A stretch of 64,000 nt of DNA from Paracoccus mutanolyticus (GCF_003285265.1 NZ_CP030239.1:1178001-1242000); one strand, 5' to 3'. Counted from the first letter of the stretch, positions 1 to 10,314 are shown. Numbers and translations are program-made. The notes: generated by a model not told the origin, from the letters alone.

Positions 1-279
1 ATGGCCCGCAGGATGAAAGGCGACCTCGACCCCGCCTATGCGCATGGCGCCCTGCGCCTCCTGCATCGAGCCGGCGCAATCCTCGCCCATGCGCAGGCGC
101 ATGATATCCAGCGTCTGGCGCGTGGCCAGGACGGCGCCATGGCCCCAGCGGGCGTGGTCGGAATGGCCGTGGGTGATCAGCGCCCGCTCGACCGGCTTCA
201 CCGGGTCGATGTGGAATCCGCCCTCGGGGCAGAACAGACCGGCCTCGGTCGGGAACAAAAGGGGTTCGGCGCGCATCAT
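1..279 (-). CDS. Ligase-associated DNA exonuclease, metallo-beta-lactamase fold (N-terminal part)
   Basis: The minus strand starts at a double ATG (279 or 276) and stays open to the left edge, so about the first 93 residues are present. It contains the metal-binding motif HGHSDH at residues 37-42, preceded by a segment of the form FHIDPVKPVERALIT. This is typical of the MBL-fold exonuclease usually encoded with an ATP-dependent DNA ligase and thought to process DNA ends for repair. The partner ligase and helicase would lie beyond the left edge. The family call rests on the N-terminus alone, because the rest of the metal site is outside the window. Confidence 0.75.
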   Translation of the reverse strand, partial: MMRAEPLLFPTEAGLFCPEGGFHIDPVKPVERALITHGHSDHARWGHGAVLATRQTLDIMRLRMGEDCAGSMQEAQGAMRIGGVEVAFHPAGH

Positions 280-374
280 GCGAAGATGTGGAACATTGCG
301 TGAAAATCAAGCCTGCTGCCGGGCACAACGCACCGGCCCGGGGCCTGGGTCCACGGGCGCCTGGGATCGCGGCG

Positions 375-1282
375 TCAGCGCCGCGGCTGCGCCGCCCCGC
401 CGGGCACCGCCGCCGGCTGCGGGATGCTGGCCAGCTGGACCATCAGGATGCCCGCCGCCACAATCACCGCGCCGATCACGTCCGATGCCCCGAGCGTTCG
501 CCCAGCAACGCCGCCGCGATGGCGACGCCGAAGATCGGCGACAGGAAGTGAAAGGTCGCGGCCCGCACCGCGCCCACCCGGTTGACCAGCAGGAACCAGA
601 TCCAGGTGGCGCCGATGCCGGGCGCCAGCACGGTATAAAGGAAGGACCAGAGCAGCGCCGCGCTCCACTCTACGGGCCGGCCCGCCTCGAGGACGAGGGC
701 CGGGACCAGCAGGGCCGCCGCGCCCACGGCCATCTGCATGGCCACGATGGTCATCATGTTCCGGCTGCCACCCGCGCCCCGCGCGGCCAGCGTCGCCACG
801 GTCAGCGCGACGACCCCCGCCAGGCACAGCAGCAGGCCGGGGATGTCCAGCCCGTGGCGCAGCCGCACCCCCATGATGATGGTGACGCCCAGGACGCCGG
901 CGACAAGCCCCGCCACCGCGATCGGCCGCAGCCGCTCGGAGTACAGCAGCCAGCCCAGGAAGGCCACGATCAGCGGCATCATCGAGGCGATGATGGCTGC
1001 GGCCGACGCCTCGACATGCTGCATCGCGACCCAGTTCAGCCCCAGGTACAGCGCGTTCTGGCAGATGCCGAAGATGATGACGGTGCGCCATTCCGCCCGG
1101 TTCAGCCGCAGGCTTTGCCCCATGGCCAGCGCCAGCGGGATGGCAACCACGGCGGACAGGGCAAAGCGGATGACCAGCGCGGTCAGCGGGGGCGCGGCGG
1201 TGACGATGATGCGCGTCGTGGTGAAGGCCGAGGCCCACATCAGCGCAAAGCCGAAGCCCATCAGAATGGCCTTGAAGTCCAT
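375..1282 (-). pseudogene. EamA/DMT-family drug/metabolite transporter, one frameshift
   Basis: Start MDFKAILMGF at 1282. The product is an inner-membrane protein of about 300 residues with roughly ten hydrophobic helices and the two EamA repeats of the drug/metabolite transporter superfamily; the substrate cannot be read from sequence. The frame runs intact to LLGERS near 500 and would then stop early. The adjacent frame continues as LGASDVIGAVIVAAGILMVQ to a stop at 375. Restoring one C in the GAACGC-TCGGG junction gives a normal C-terminus, so the break is most likely a sequence error. The gene lies downstream of, and on the same strand as, the HU gene, about 140 bases away. Confidence 0.85.
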
Positions 1283-1419
1283 GCCCGCCCCCTGCGTTTC
1301 CCTTCGGGCTAGCAGATGGCGGCGCGGGCGCAAGGGGAAAGGCGGCAGCCGCCGCGCGGCGCAAATGAAAAGGACCGCGCAATGCTGCGCGGCCCCTTCT
1401 GGATGCGGATGCCGGGAAA

Positions 1420-1719
1420 TCAGGCGTTCACGCTGTCCTTGAGCGCCTTGGCGATGGTGATCTTGACCACCTTGTCGGCGGGCTTGGTCATCATTTCCTG
1501 GGTCTGGGGATTGCGCACCTGGCGTTCGGGCCGTGCGCGGCAGGCGACCTTGCCGATGCCGGGCAGGGTAAGGGCGCCGCCTTCGGCGACGGTTTTCGAG
1601 ACGACGGCCGAAAGCGCGTCCAGCGCGGCGGCAGCGGTTTTCTTGTCGCTGCCCATTTCCTCGGCCAGGGTGGCCACGAGCTGGGTCTTGGTCATCGGTT
1701 TCGAAGCGGCCTGAGCCAT
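1420..1719 (-). CDS. HU-family nucleoid DNA-binding protein
   Basis: A 99-residue basic protein with the full HU/IHF fold: an N-terminal helical half ([20 protein letters not shown]) followed by the beta-arm signature with [23 protein letters not shown] proteins bend and compact DNA non-specifically in the nucleoid. The arm includes the conserved RNPQT, where the intercalating proline sits. Length is slightly above the usual 90 residues because of a short N-terminal extension (MAQAASKPM). A GAGGAGA ribosome binding site lies just upstream of the ATG and a plausible promoter about 70 bases upstream. I cannot separate HU-alpha/beta-like from IHF-like subtypes with certainty; the sequence looks HU-like. 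Confidence 0.92.
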   Translation of the reverse strand: MAQAASKPMTKTQLVATLAEEMGSDKKTAAAALDALSAVVSKTVAEGGALTLPGIGKVACRARPERQVRNPQTQEMMTKPADKVVKITIAKALKDSVNA

Positions 1720-1784
1720 GTTCTGTCTCCTCGGTTTTTCCCGTTGGGGGAAATTTCGGACGCCACCTTGGCGGCACGAATGCC

Positions 1785-1813
1785 GCTACACAAGCTTTTC
1801 GCGCGCATTTCAA
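1785..1813 (-). promoter_or_regulatory. Candidate sigma-70-type promoter of the HU gene
   Basis: On the minus strand TTGAAA (plus 1808-1813) and TGTAGC (plus 1785-1790) are separated by exactly 17 bases, about 70 bases upstream of the HU start. The surrounding 100 bases are noticeably more AT-rich than the genes. The -10 match is weak. Confidence 0.45.
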
Positions 1814-1869
1814 GAGTTTTCGGCGGTTTTCCCCAGCAAACGCGGCGAAATGGCAAGCCTGGGCCGATT

Positions 1870-3354
1870 CTAAAGGAAGGCCGTCTCGTTGAACGACCTC
1901 AACTTGCGCGAGTGGATGCGTTCCAGGGGGGTCGCGCGCAGCTTTTCCATGGCCCGGATGCCGATCATCAGGTGGTTCGCGACCTGCGTACGATAGAAAT
2001 CCGTGGCCATGCCCGGCAGTTTCAGTTCGCCGTGCAGGGGCTTGTCGCTGACGCAGAGCAGCGTGCCATAGGGAACCCGGAACCGGAAGCCGTTCGCCGC
2101 GATGGTGGCGCTTTCCATGTCGAGCGCCACGGCGCGCGACTGCGACAGGCGCTGGACGGGCCCGGACTGGTCGCGCAGTTCCCAGTTGCGGTTGTCGATG
2201 GTGGCGACCGTTCCCGTGCGCATGATCGCCTTCAGGTCATAGCCGTCCAGCCGCGTGACCTCGGCCACCGCCTCCTGCAGCGCGACCTGGACCTCGGCCA
2301 GCGCGGGGATCGGCACCCAGACCGGCAGGTCGTCGTCCAGCACGTGATCCTCGCGCAGATAGGCATGGGCCAGGACGAAATCGCCCAGGGACTGGCTGTT
2401 GCGCAGCCCGGCGCAATGGCCGACCATCAGCCAGGCATGGGGGCGCAGCACGGCGATGTGGTCGGTCGCCGTCTTGGCGTTCGAGGGGCCGACGCCGATA
2501 TTGACCAGGGTGATGCCGTCGCCGTCCGGGCGCTTCAGGTGATAGGCCGGCATCTGCGGGGTCTTGGCCCCCGTCGCAATCACGTCCTCGGGACGTTCGA
2601 GGATCTGGTTGCCGGGCGCGATGAAGGCGGTATAGCCCGAGCCCGGGTCGGCCAGCACACGGCGGGCGAAAGCCTCGAATTCGTCCACATAGAACTGGTA
2701 ATTGGTGAAAAGGACGAAGTTCTGGAAATGCTCGGGCAGGGTGGCGGTGTAATGGGACAGCCGCGCCAGCGAATAGTCCACGCGCTGCGCGGTAAAGGGC
2801 GCCAGCGGCTGGCTGCCATCAGGGTTCGTGCCCCCGGTCCCGTTCACGATGTCGTCGTTCATCGTGTTCAGGTCCGGCACGTCGAAGACGTCGCGCAGGG
2901 AAAAGTTCAGCACCCCTTCCTGCGGCACGTTCAGGTCGCTTTTCGTGGCGACGGCGAAATGCACCGGCATCGGCGTCTCGCTTTCGCCGACATGGACGCC
3001 GATACCGTGGTTCTTCATCAAAAGGCCGATCTGTTCGGTCAGATAGCCCCGGAACAGGTCGGGCCGGGTGATCGAGGTGGCATAGACCCCCGGCACCGCG
3101 ACATGGCCAAAGGACAGGCGCGAGTCGGTCTTGGTGTGGCTGGGGACGACCATCCGCACCTCGGGGTAAAAGGCGCGATAGCGCGCCCGCGGCGGCTGGC
3201 CTTCGAGCGTCTTCAGGAAGCGGTCCAGCAGGAAGCCCGAGGCGCGGTCGTAAAGCGCCACCAGCCGCTCGACCGCTTCCGCCGGATCGTCGAACAGCAT
3301 CCGCTCGACGGGGTCCGGGGTTTCGACGGGCAACTGCCGGTTGGCGATCGTCAT
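1870..3354 (-). CDS. amn: AMP nucleosidase
   Basis: Hydrolyses AMP to adenine and ribose 5-phosphate, an enzyme of purine salvage and adenylate control. The 494-residue length matches the long bacterial Amn form: an N-terminal regulatory domain (about 1-175) followed by a phosphorylase/nucleosidase domain. The latter contains [15 protein letters not shown], the VGHCAGLR segment and the [21 protein letters not shown] signature with the conserved DMES glutamate. [11 protein letters not shown] at 3354 was chosen; an in-frame ATG two codons upstream (3360) is equally possible. The gene is transcribed away from the LLM oxidoreductase, with 96 bases between them. Confidence 0.93.
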   Translation of the reverse strand: MTIANRQLPVETPDPVERMLFDDPAEAVERLVALYDRASGFLLDRFLKTLEGQPPRARYRAFYPEVRMVVPSHTKTDSRLSFGHVAVPGVYATSITRPDLFRGYLTEQIGLLMKNHGIGVHVGESETPMPVHFAVATKSDLNVPQEGVLNFSLRDVFDVPDLNTMNDDIVNGTGGTNPDGSQPLAPFTAQRVDYSLARLSHYTATLPEHFQNFVLFTNYQFYVDEFEAFARRVLADPGSGYTAFIAPGNQILERPEDVIATGAKTPQMPAYHLKRPDGDGITLVNIGVGPSNAKTATDHIAVLRPHAWLMVGHCAGLRNSQSLGDFVLAHAYLREDHVLDDDLPVWVPIPALAEVQVALQEAVAEVTRLDGYDLKAIMRTGTVATIDNRNWELRDQSGPVQRLSQSRAVALDMESATIAANGFRFRVPYGTLLCVSDKPLHGELKLPGMATDFYRTQVANHLMIGIRAMEKLRATPLERIHSRKLRSFNETAFL

Positions 3355-3450
3355 GCGCATTCTCCTGTTTCGGGGCAGAGTGCCAGCGCCGCGCAGGGCT
3401 GGCAAGCCGGGGCGCGCGTCCCTATCTGTCAGGACAAAGGAGCATTCGCC

Positions 3451-4452
3451 ATGCAATTCTCGATACTTGATCTGGCGGTCGTCGCCGAGGGCTCGGACGC
3501 GCGGCAGGCCATCGCCAATTCCGTCGCGCTGGCCCAGGCGGCCGAGGGCTGGGGCTATCACCGTTTCTGGCTGGCCGAACACCACAACATGCCGGGCATC
3601 GCCAGCGCCGCGACCGCGGTGCTGATCGACCATGTGGCAGGGCATACGAAATCCATCCGCGTGGGCGCCGGGGGCATCATGCTGCCCAACCACGCGCCGC
3701 TGGCGATTGCCGAACAATTCGGCACGCTAGCGACGATCCACGGCCCCCGCATCGACCTGGGGCTGGGGCGCGCGCCCGGCGGCGACGGCGCCGTCATGCA
3801 CGCGCTGCGCCGCGGCCAGTCGCGGAACGAGGACTTTCCGAACGACGTGGTGGAACTGCTGCGCTATCTGGGCCCACACCGCCCCGGCGCCCCGGTAGCG
3901 GCGCATCCGGGCGAGGGCACGAACGTGCCGGCCTGGATCCTCGGGTCTTCGCTTTACGGGGCCAGCCTCGCGGCCGCGCTGGGGCTGCCCTATGCCTTCG
4001 CCAGCCATTTCGCCCCGGGCGATCTGGACGAGGCGCTGGCGCTGTACCGCGCGCGGTTCCAGCCGACCGAGTTCGGCGAACGGCCGCGGTTCATGCTGGC
4101 GGTGAACGTGATCGCCGCCGACACGGACGAACAGGCACAGCGGCTGCGGACCAGCCAGATGATCAGCTTCGCCCGGCTGCGGCTGGGAATGCCGGGGCTG
4201 CTGCCGCCCCCGGTCGACGACATCCTGGACGCGGTGCCGGTGCGCATCCTGCCCACGGTCGAACACGCGCTGTCGGTCAGCGCGGTCGGTTCGCCGCAGA
4301 CGGTCGCGGCCGAACTGGACCGGCTGATCGCCCGCCACCGCCCGGACGAGGTGATCCTGGTCGGCAACATCTACGACCGCGCGGCGCGGCACCGATCCTT
4401 TGCCATCGCCGCCGAGATCCTGCGCGCCCGCGCCGAGACCGCCCCGGCATGA
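3451..4452 (+). CDS. LLM-class (luciferase-like) flavin-dependent monooxygenase
   Basis: A 333-residue protein starting [20 protein letters not shown], with an AAAGGA ribosome binding site a few bases upstream. Family hallmarks are [24 protein letters not shown] near the N-terminus, [23 protein letters not shown] and the [11 protein letters not shown] loop. These identify the MsnO8/YhbW-type subgroup of TIM-barrel FMN/F420 oxidoreductases. The substrate is unknown. It overlaps the next gene by four bases (ATGA), indicating translational coupling. Confidence 0.9.
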   Translation: MQFSILDLAVVAEGSDARQAIANSVALAQAAEGWGYHRFWLAEHHNMPGIASAATAVLIDHVAGHTKSIRVGAGGIMLPNHAPLAIAEQFGTLATIHGPRIDLGLGRAPGGDGAVMHALRRGQSRNEDFPNDVVELLRYLGPHRPGAPVAAHPGEGTNVPAWILGSSLYGASLAAALGLPYAFASHFAPGDLDEALALYRARFQPTEFGERPRFMLAVNVIAADTDEQAQRLRTSQMISFARLRLGMPGLLPPPVDDILDAVPVRILPTVEHALSVSAVGSPQTVAAELDRLIARHRPDEVILVGNIYDRAARHRSFAIAAEILRARAETAPA

Positions 4453-5303
4453 GGGCGCTGGTCCTGGGCCACGGCTATTCCGCCGGCTTCCTGACGCCCA
4501 TGCTGCGGGCCGAGGGGTGGGAGGTCCTGGGCACCACCCGCGCCGCGCCGCGCCGGGTCCGCGACGCCGGGGCCGAGCCCCTGCTGTGGGACCGCGACGC
4601 CGCCCGAATCGCCGACGAAATCGGCCGCGCCGATGCGATCCTGGTTTCGGCCGGGCCGGAACAGGGGCGCGACCCCACGCTTGCCGCCTTTGCTCCGGCC
4701 TTTGCCCGCGCCCGCCCGGCATGGCTCGGCTATCTCTCGACCACCGGGGTCTATGGCGACCATCGGGGCGGCTGGGTGGACGAGGATACGCCCCTGACGC
4801 CCAGCACCCGGCGCGGGCACGAGCGCGTGCAGGCCGAAGCCGACTGGCAGGCGCTGGCGCGCGCCCACGGCCTGCCCCTGCACATCTTTCGCCTGGCGGG
4901 GATCTATGGGCCCGGGCGCGGTCCCTTTGCCAAGGTGCGCGACGGCAGCGCGCGACGCATCGTGAAACCGGGGCAGGTGTTTTCGCGCATCCATGTCCAG
5001 GACATCGCGCGGGCGCTGATGGCCTCGATCCAGGCACCCTGCCCGGCGGCGGTCTACAACCTGTGCGACGACGACCCCGCCCCGCCCGAGGAGGTCATCG
5101 CCCATGCCGCCGCCCTGCTGGGCCGCCCCCTGCCCCCGGCCGAGGATTACGCCACGGCCGAGATGACGCCGATGGCGCGGTCCTTCTATGCCGAAAGCAA
5201 GCGCGTCTCGAACCGCCGGATGCGGCAGGAGCTGGGGGTCGATCTGCTGTTTCCCGATTACCGCAGCGGCCTGGCCGCGCTGCTGGCGGCCGAGACGGCC
5301 TAG
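4449..5303 (+). CDS. NAD(P)-dependent epimerase/SDR-family protein (YeeZ-like)
   Basis: A 284-residue Rossmann-fold protein of the extended SDR/epimerase type. The N-terminus [15 protein letters not shown] carries a GxGxxG-like nucleotide-binding turn. [19 protein letters not shown] supplies the catalytic Thr/Tyr environment, and [12 protein letters not shown] is the usual substrate-side loop. It resembles YeeZ-type proteins, which often lack a typical YxxxK. The substrate is not known. Translation is coupled to the upstream LLM oxidoreductase by ATGA. Its stop TAG is the right part of a CTAG shared with the stop of the convergent SH3 gene. Confidence 0.85.
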   Translation: MRALVLGHGYSAGFLTPMLRAEGWEVLGTTRAAPRRVRDAGAEPLLWDRDAARIADEIGRADAILVSAGPEQGRDPTLAAFAPAFARARPAWLGYLSTTGVYGDHRGGWVDEDTPLTPSTRRGHERVQAEADWQALARAHGLPLHIFRLAGIYGPGRGPFAKVRDGSARRIVKPGQVFSRIHVQDIARALMASIQAPCPAAVYNLCDDDPAPPEEVIAHAAALLGRPLPPAEDYATAEMTPMARSFYAESKRVSNRRMRQELGVDLLFPDYRSGLAALLAAETA

Positions 5304-6130
5304 CGCGCGATCGAGCAGCAGCCCATCAGCATCCGGGACGGCGATTCGGCCCCGTCCAGGATGACCGACACGGCCAGCGCGAAGGCCCGGTCCGACATGC
5401 CGTCCGAACATTGCTCGGGCCGCAGGAAGGCGGTGACGCGGCCCTTGTCGTCGCCGGCGATCAGGCCGCGGGTCGGCTCTCCGTCGATGCCGCGGTCCAT
5501 GACCTTGCGCAGTTGCAGCGCGCGGTCGGGCCGGTCGGGCTCGGCGAAGGTCAGGCCGGATTTCGTCGCGCCAAGCGACCAGAAGGGCTCGGTCCCGGCG
5601 CAACGCAGGCTTTGCGGCAGGGCGGCGGCCTGCCAGACCCCCGTCTGCTGCTTCAGGAACCGCAGCGCGACCCAGCCGGTCTGTTCGCCCGAATTGACCT
5701 TGCCCCATTTGCCCGAGGGATCGCGTGCGACCAGTTCAATGCCCTTGGCGGTCGCGGGCAGCGTGGCGATGACCTTGGCCTGACCGTCCGGCGCCTGCCG
5801 GACGTTCAGCGTGTCCCAGGTATCGACCACCGTCACGTCGAAAAGGTTCGGCAGGAACGGCGCGGGCTTTTCCGCAGGCTTCTGGGCGGCCTCGGCGGGC
5901 TGCTCTGCCGGCGCAGGGCTTGCGGCGGTCGCCGGGGCCTGGGTGTCGGGCGTCCCCGCCTCGGCCGGTTCGGCAGGGGCTGCCTCGGTCGCGGCGGGCT
6001 TGGCGGGTTCGGGCCGGGGCGCGGGCTCGGCGCCCTCGGCGGCCGGAGCCTGCGGCTTGTCGGCGGGCTCTTGCGCCATGGCAGCAACGGGCAGCGACAG
6101 GGCCAGGCCGGTCAGCAGGGTTTTCAGCAT
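5300..6130 (-). CDS. Secreted SH3-domain protein with a C-terminal Cys/Trp-motif domain
   Basis: A 276-residue exported protein. Residues 1-20 (MLKTLLTGLALSLPVAAMAQ) form a signal peptide ending in a cleavable AMAQ. A long Ala/Pro/Glu-rich linker follows to about residue 95, then a bacterial SH3 domain (VDTWDTLNVRQAPDGQAKVI ... GKWGKV ... TGWVALRFL). The C-terminal region contains RCAGTEPFWSLG, like the small envelope domain often annotated COG3650. Bacterial SH3 domains commonly bind peptidoglycan, so an envelope role is likely but inferred. GAGGTGACGATC before the ATG supports this start. Convergent with the SDR gene through a shared CTAG. Confidence 0.85.
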   Translation of the reverse strand: MLKTLLTGLALSLPVAAMAQEPADKPQAPAAEGAEPAPRPEPAKPAATEAAPAEPAEAGTPDTQAPATAASPAPAEQPAEAAQKPAEKPAPFLPNLFDVTVVDTWDTLNVRQAPDGQAKVIATLPATAKGIELVARDPSGKWGKVNSGEQTGWVALRFLKQQTGVWQAAALPQSLRCAGTEPFWSLGATKSGLTFAEPDRPDRALQLRKVMDRGIDGEPTRGLIAGDDKGRVTAFLRPEQCSDGMSDRAFALAVSVILDGAESPSRMLMGCCSIAR

Positions 6131-6240
6131 GATCGTCACCTCTTGCGCGGCGGCTTCGGACCCGCCGGCGGTATGGAAAGAATAGCACTGACCGGAAGCG
6201 TCACCTAGATGCCGCAGCAACCCGCCCGGGCCGCCTGGCC

Positions 6241-8166
6241 TCAGGCCCGCTTGCCCTGAAGCCGGGCGACGCCCAGCACCTCAAGCACCTTGTCGCGGAT
6301 GTCGGAGGCGGACATGCCCGCCGCGCGATACATCGCCTCGGGGCTGGCGTGGTCGATGAAGGTATCGGGCAGCACCATCTGGCGGAACCGCAGCCCGCCG
6401 TCGAACACGCCCTCATCCGCCAGAAGCTGCGCCACGAGCGAGCCGAAGCCGCCGACGGCGCCTTCCTCGATGGTGATCAGCGCCTCATGCGTGCGGGCCA
6501 GGCGCAGGATCAGGTCGCGGTCCAGCGGCTTGGCAAAGCGGGCATCGACCACGGTGGGCGTGACGCCCAAGGCCTGCAATTCCTCGCGCGCGCGCATGAC
6601 CTCGCCCAGGCGCGTACCCAGGGACAGGATGGCGACGCGCTTGCCTTCCGCGATGACGCGGGCCTTGCCGATTTCCAGCGGTTCGGCGCGCTCGGGCATC
6701 TCGACCCCCATCCCCTCGCCGCGCGGATAGCGAAAGGCGATGGGACCGGCATCATGGGCGGCGGCCGTCGCGACCATGCGGGCCAGTTCCGCCTCGTCGG
6801 CGGCGGCCATGACGACCATGCCGGGCAGGTTCGCAAGGAAGGCGATGTCATAGGCGCCGGCGTGGGTCGCGCCATCGGCGCCGACCAGCCCGGCCCGGTC
6901 GATGGCGAATCGCACAGGCAGCCGCTGGATCGCCAAGTCATGACGCCTGGTCGGAGCCGCGCTTCTGGTAGGTCGAATTAAAACGCGCATGAAGTGCTGA
7001 TCGCGGTGCCCGGCAAGGCCCGCCGTCAAAGGTCACGGCATGCTGTTCGGCGATGCCCACATCGAAGCAGCGGCGCGGAAAGCGTTCCGCGAACAGGTTC
7101 AGCCCGGTGCCGTCCGGCATGGCAGCGGTCACCGCCACGATCTTGTCGTCCCGCGCGGCCTGATCGACCAGGGCGTGGGCAAAGACCGAAGTATAGCTCG
7201 GCGCATTCGATTTCGCCTTGGCCTGGGTGCCGGTCGCCACGTCGAATTTCGCGGTGGCGTGGCCCCTGTCGGCGGCGCGTTCGGCCGGGGCATAGCCCTT
7301 GCCCTTTTTCGTCACGGCATGGATCAGCACCGGGCCGGTGGCGCGGGCCTTGACCGTGCGCAGCAAGGGCAGAAGCTGGTCCAGATCGTGGCCATCCACG
7401 GGGCCGATATAGGAAAAGCCCAGTTCCTCGAACAGGGTGCCGCCGACGGTCAGGCCCTTCAGCATCTCCTTGGCGCGCTTGGCGCCCTCCTGCATGGGGG
7501 GCGGCAGCAGGCTGACAGCCCCCTTGGCGGCGGCCTTGAGTTCCTGGAACGGGCCGCGCGTGTAAAGCCGGGTCAGATAGGTCGACAGCGCCCCGGTCGG
7601 CGGCGCGATGGACATCTCATTGTCGTTCAGGATGACGAACAGCCGCTTGCCCAGATGGCCGGCGTTGTTCAGCGCCTCGAAGGCCATGCCGGCACTCATG
7701 GCACCATCGCCGATGACCGCCACGGCGTCGCCAGGACGCCGCCCAGCTCGCGCGCCATGGCAAAGCCCACCGCCGCGCTGATCGAGGTCGAGGAGTGCCC
7801 CGCCCCGAACGGGTCATAGGCGCTTTCGCTGCGCTTGGTGAAGCCCGAGAGGCCGTCCTCCATCCGCAGGGTGCGGATGCGGTCACGCCGTCCGGTCAGA
7901 ATCTTGTGCGGATAGCACTGGTGGCCGACGTCCCAGATGATCTTGTCGCGCGGCGCGTCGAAAACCGCGTGCAGCGCCACGGTCAACTCGACCACGCCCA
8001 GGCCCGCGCCCAGGTGGCCGCCGGTGACGGAGACCGCGCTGATCGTCTCGGCCCGCAGCTCGTCGGCCAGCTGGCGCAGTTCGCGGTCGCTCAGCCCTTT
8101 CAGGTCCGAGGGCAGGCCGACCCGGTCCAGGACCGGCGTTGCGGGGCGATGGTCGTCTTGGGTCAT
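6241..8166 (-). pseudogene. dxs: 1-deoxy-D-xylulose-5-phosphate synthase, frame broken and partly replaced
   Basis: DXS condenses pyruvate and glyceraldehyde 3-phosphate in the first step of the non-mevalonate isoprenoid pathway. Three pieces are recognisable: the N-terminus ([20 protein letters not shown] ... [16 protein letters not shown]), the central thiamine-diphosphate part from about 7725 ([20 protein letters not shown]) and the C-terminal transketolase part ([19 protein letters not shown] ...) ending at 6241. The first break, near 7725-7745, is a simple frameshift. Around 6940-7030 the expected conserved TFAAGLA...STFLQRGYDQ segment is garbled. An essential gene in this condition suggests assembly error. 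It is the last gene of xseB-ispA-dxs. Confidence 0.9.
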
Positions 8167-8190
8167 GGCTTGCCCCTTTCCGGGCGGGCT

Positions 8191-9053
8191 TCAGGCGTCG
8201 CGCTGGATAACGAAACGCGCCAGCGCGCGCAAGTTTCCGGCGGCCTCTCCATAGGGGTCCAGCGCCGACTCGGCGGCGCGGACCAGCTTGCGGGCCTTGT
8301 CCTGCGCGCCCTCCAGCCCCAGCAGCGACACGAAGGTCGCCTTGTTCGCATCGCCGTCCTTGTGCAGCCGCTTGCCGGTTTCGGCCTCGTCTCCGGTCAC
8401 GTCCAGAATGTCGTCCTGGATCTGGAAGGCCAGGCCCAGGTTACGGGCGTACTCCGTCAGCGGGCCCGCGTCCTCGCCGGCCATGATGGCCCCGGCGGTC
8501 GCCGAAAAGACGATCAGCGCGCCGGTCTTGGCGCCCTGCAGCCGCTTGACCGCGACCAGGTCCAGGGGTTCCACCGCGGTCTCGGCGGCGATGTCCAGCG
8601 CCTGGCCCCAGACCATGCCGCGCGCGCCCACGGCATCCGAGAACAGCCGGATCAGCGCCAGCCGCGCGTCGGGCGCGCCGATCGCGGGATCGGTCAGCAG
8701 CCCGAAGGCCAGCGATTGCAGCGCGTCGCCGGCCAGGATCGCCGTCGCCTCGGACCATGCACATGGACGGTCGGCAGGCCGCGGCGCAGGTCGTCGTCAT
8801 CCATCGAGGGCAGGTCGTCATGGACCAGGCTATAGGCGTGCAGCGCCTCGACCGCCGCGGCGACGGGCAGCGCCTCGCGGTCGCGCAGGCCGAACAGCCG
8901 GGCCGATTCCATGACCAGGAAAGCACGGATGCGCTTGCCGCCGATGCAGGCATAGCGCATCGCATCGGTCAGGTCGCCGTCGGGCAGGCCGGCCATGGCG
9001 CCGTCCAGCGCGGCCTGGACCTGCGCCCGGACATCCTCAAGGCGGTCCTGCAT
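8191..9053 (-). pseudogene. ispA: Farnesyl/geranyl diphosphate synthase (polyprenyl synthetase), one frameshift
   Basis: Chain-elongating prenyltransferase making C10-C15 (possibly C20) diphosphates from IPP and DMAPP. The first aspartate-rich motif is HAYSLVHDDLPSMDDDDLRRG and the second is FQIQDDILDVTGD, followed by a normal C-terminus. GGKRIRAFLVMESARLFG matches the family's substrate-binding N-terminal block. The frame breaks near 8755, after GLPTVHV, where one missing base would restore the usual ATAILAGDALQ-type sequence. The start at 9053 overlaps the xseB stop (ATGA), and dxs follows 24 bases later. This is the conserved alphaproteobacterial isoprenoid operon. Confidence 0.9.
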
Positions 9054-9289
9054 CACAGCCCCTCGGCGGGGGTGGTTCCGGTGGGTTGGCCGCTCGCCGC
9101 CAGGGTGATCTTCTCGACCCGCTCCTCGGCCGCGCGCAGCACCTTGTCGCAATGCGCCCGCAGCGCGGCGCCGCGTTCGTAAAGCGCGATGGATTCCTCC
9201 AGCGTGGCCTCGCCATGCTCAAGCTTGCCGACGGTGGCCTCCAGCTCGCGCATCGCCTCCTCGAAGGAGAGTGTTTCGATTCCGGTCAT
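9053..9289 (-). CDS. xseB: Exodeoxyribonuclease VII small subunit
   Basis: A 78-residue protein with the XseB helical hairpin: LSFEEAMRELEATVGKLEHG then ATLEESIALYERGAALRAHC. XseB subunits coat the XseA catalytic subunit of the single-strand-specific exonuclease VII. The length is normal. The gene overlaps the upstream HDAC-like gene and the downstream ispA by ATGA, so all four genes of the block are likely co-transcribed and translationally coupled. xseA is not in the window. Confidence 0.93.
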   Translation of the reverse strand: MTGIETLSFEEAMRELEATVGKLEHGEATLEESIALYERGAALRAHCDKVLRAAEERVEKITLAASGQPTGTTPAEGL

Positions 9290-10196
9290 GCCGTCGTCTC
9301 CCGTAGAACCTCGACATGGGCGCGCACCGAGCGGCCCAGGGCGGCCAGATCATAGCCGCCTTCCAGGACCGAGACCATCGGGGCCGATAGATGAGATTGC
9401 CACGGGCATCATACGCCATCTGGATCGTGATGGCATCCGCCTGTTTGCTAGTACTTCCCGACGTGGCCGTCTTATAAACCCGGCCGAGACCATCGAACCA
9501 TTGCGGCCGCCACGCCAGAACCCGGTCGCAGATGCCGCGCCAGGCGGCGCGCGCGGGGTCGCCTCCGGTCCCGGCCTGCAGCGGGACGTTCAGGATCTGG
9601 CCATGCGCGCCGCGTTCGCCGGCCGCGCCGGTGCCGGGATACAGCGGATGCTGGTGGGTCGAGGCAAACAGCGCCCGCGGCTCGTTCCACAGCAGGTCCT
9701 GGGTGCCGTTGCCGTGGTGCACGTCGAAATCCAGCACCGCCACCCGGTCCAGCCCGTGGTGGTCCAGCGCCCGCAGCGCCCCGATGGCGATGGCGTTGAA
9801 GATGCAGAACCCCATCGCCCTGGCGCGCTCGGTATGGTGGCCGGGCGGGCGCATGGCGACAAAGGCATTGGGCGCCTGCCCGGCCAGCACCGCGTCGACC
9901 GCCGCGCAGACCCCGCCCACCGCATGGCGCGCGGCCGCAAGGCTGCCCGGCGACAGATAGGTGTCGGCATCCAGCATCGTCCAGCCCTGGTCTGGCAGCT
10001 TGCGCCGCACCAGCGACAGATAGCTGGCCGGATGGCAGCGCAGGATCTCGTCGTCGGGGGCCTCGGGCGCCTCGCGGCGGTCCAGGTCCATTCCTTCCAG
10101 CGCGGCAAGAACAGCCTCCAGCCGCGCCACCTGCTCGGGATGGCTCGGTGGCGTTACATGCTGAAATCCGGACGGGTGCGTATAAAGAAGCGTCAT
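9286..10196 (-). pseudogene. Histone-deacetylase-like (acetylpolyamine/acetoin) amidohydrolase with a foreign patch
   Basis: Start MTLLYTHPSGFQHVTPPSHP at 10196. The zinc-amidohydrolase core is clear: VAMRPPGHHTERARAMGFCI, the metal-binding VLDFDVHHGNGTQDL and the LFASTHQHPLYPGTG stretch. Such bacterial enzymes deacetylate polyamines or other small amides. After VLAWRPQ the expected ISAGFDAH region (third metal ligand) is missing. About 105 bases of lower-GC sequence coding GLGRVYKTATSGSTSKQ... stand in its place. The genuine C-terminus SVLEGGYDLAALGRSVRAHV resumes in another frame at about 9370 and ends at 9286, overlapping xseB. The patch is flanked by 12-bp direct repeats. Confidence 0.85.
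9369..9495 (-). other. Foreign ~103-bp patch with 12-bp direct repeats inside the HDAC-like gene
   Basis: The identical 12-mer CCGAGACCATCG occurs at 9369-9380 and 9484-9495 and exactly brackets sequence that has no place in the amidohydrolase family. The enclosed bases are visibly less GC-rich and encode, in frame with the upstream half only, QADAITIQMAYDARGNLIYR. The source is not recognised. The patch is nearly as long as the stretch it replaces. That fits a template switch or consensus error at a shared short sequence better than a simple insertion, which would lengthen the gene. Confidence 0.6.
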
Positions 10197-10314
10197 CGCC
10201 AAACGATTATGCGCGCAGGTTTCCCCCGGCAAGAAAATGTTCGGTAGCCTGTCCAAAACGACGACCCGGACGGCCCGCGGTTTCCACGTTGCTGAAGTAC
10301 CCTCGGGGGGTCCG

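Noticed and set aside
1744..3440. A very long open frame on the plus strand running into the LLM oxidoreductase.
   Set aside because: It is antisense to amn, with Arg/Gly/His-rich composition typical of GC-rich shadow frames. The true LLM start at 3451 has its own ribosome binding site.
6241..9053. Genuine loss of the non-mevalonate pathway, since both dxs and ispA are broken.
   Set aside because: Both genes are essential in this lineage and the breaks match the indel pattern seen everywhere, so sequence error is far likelier.
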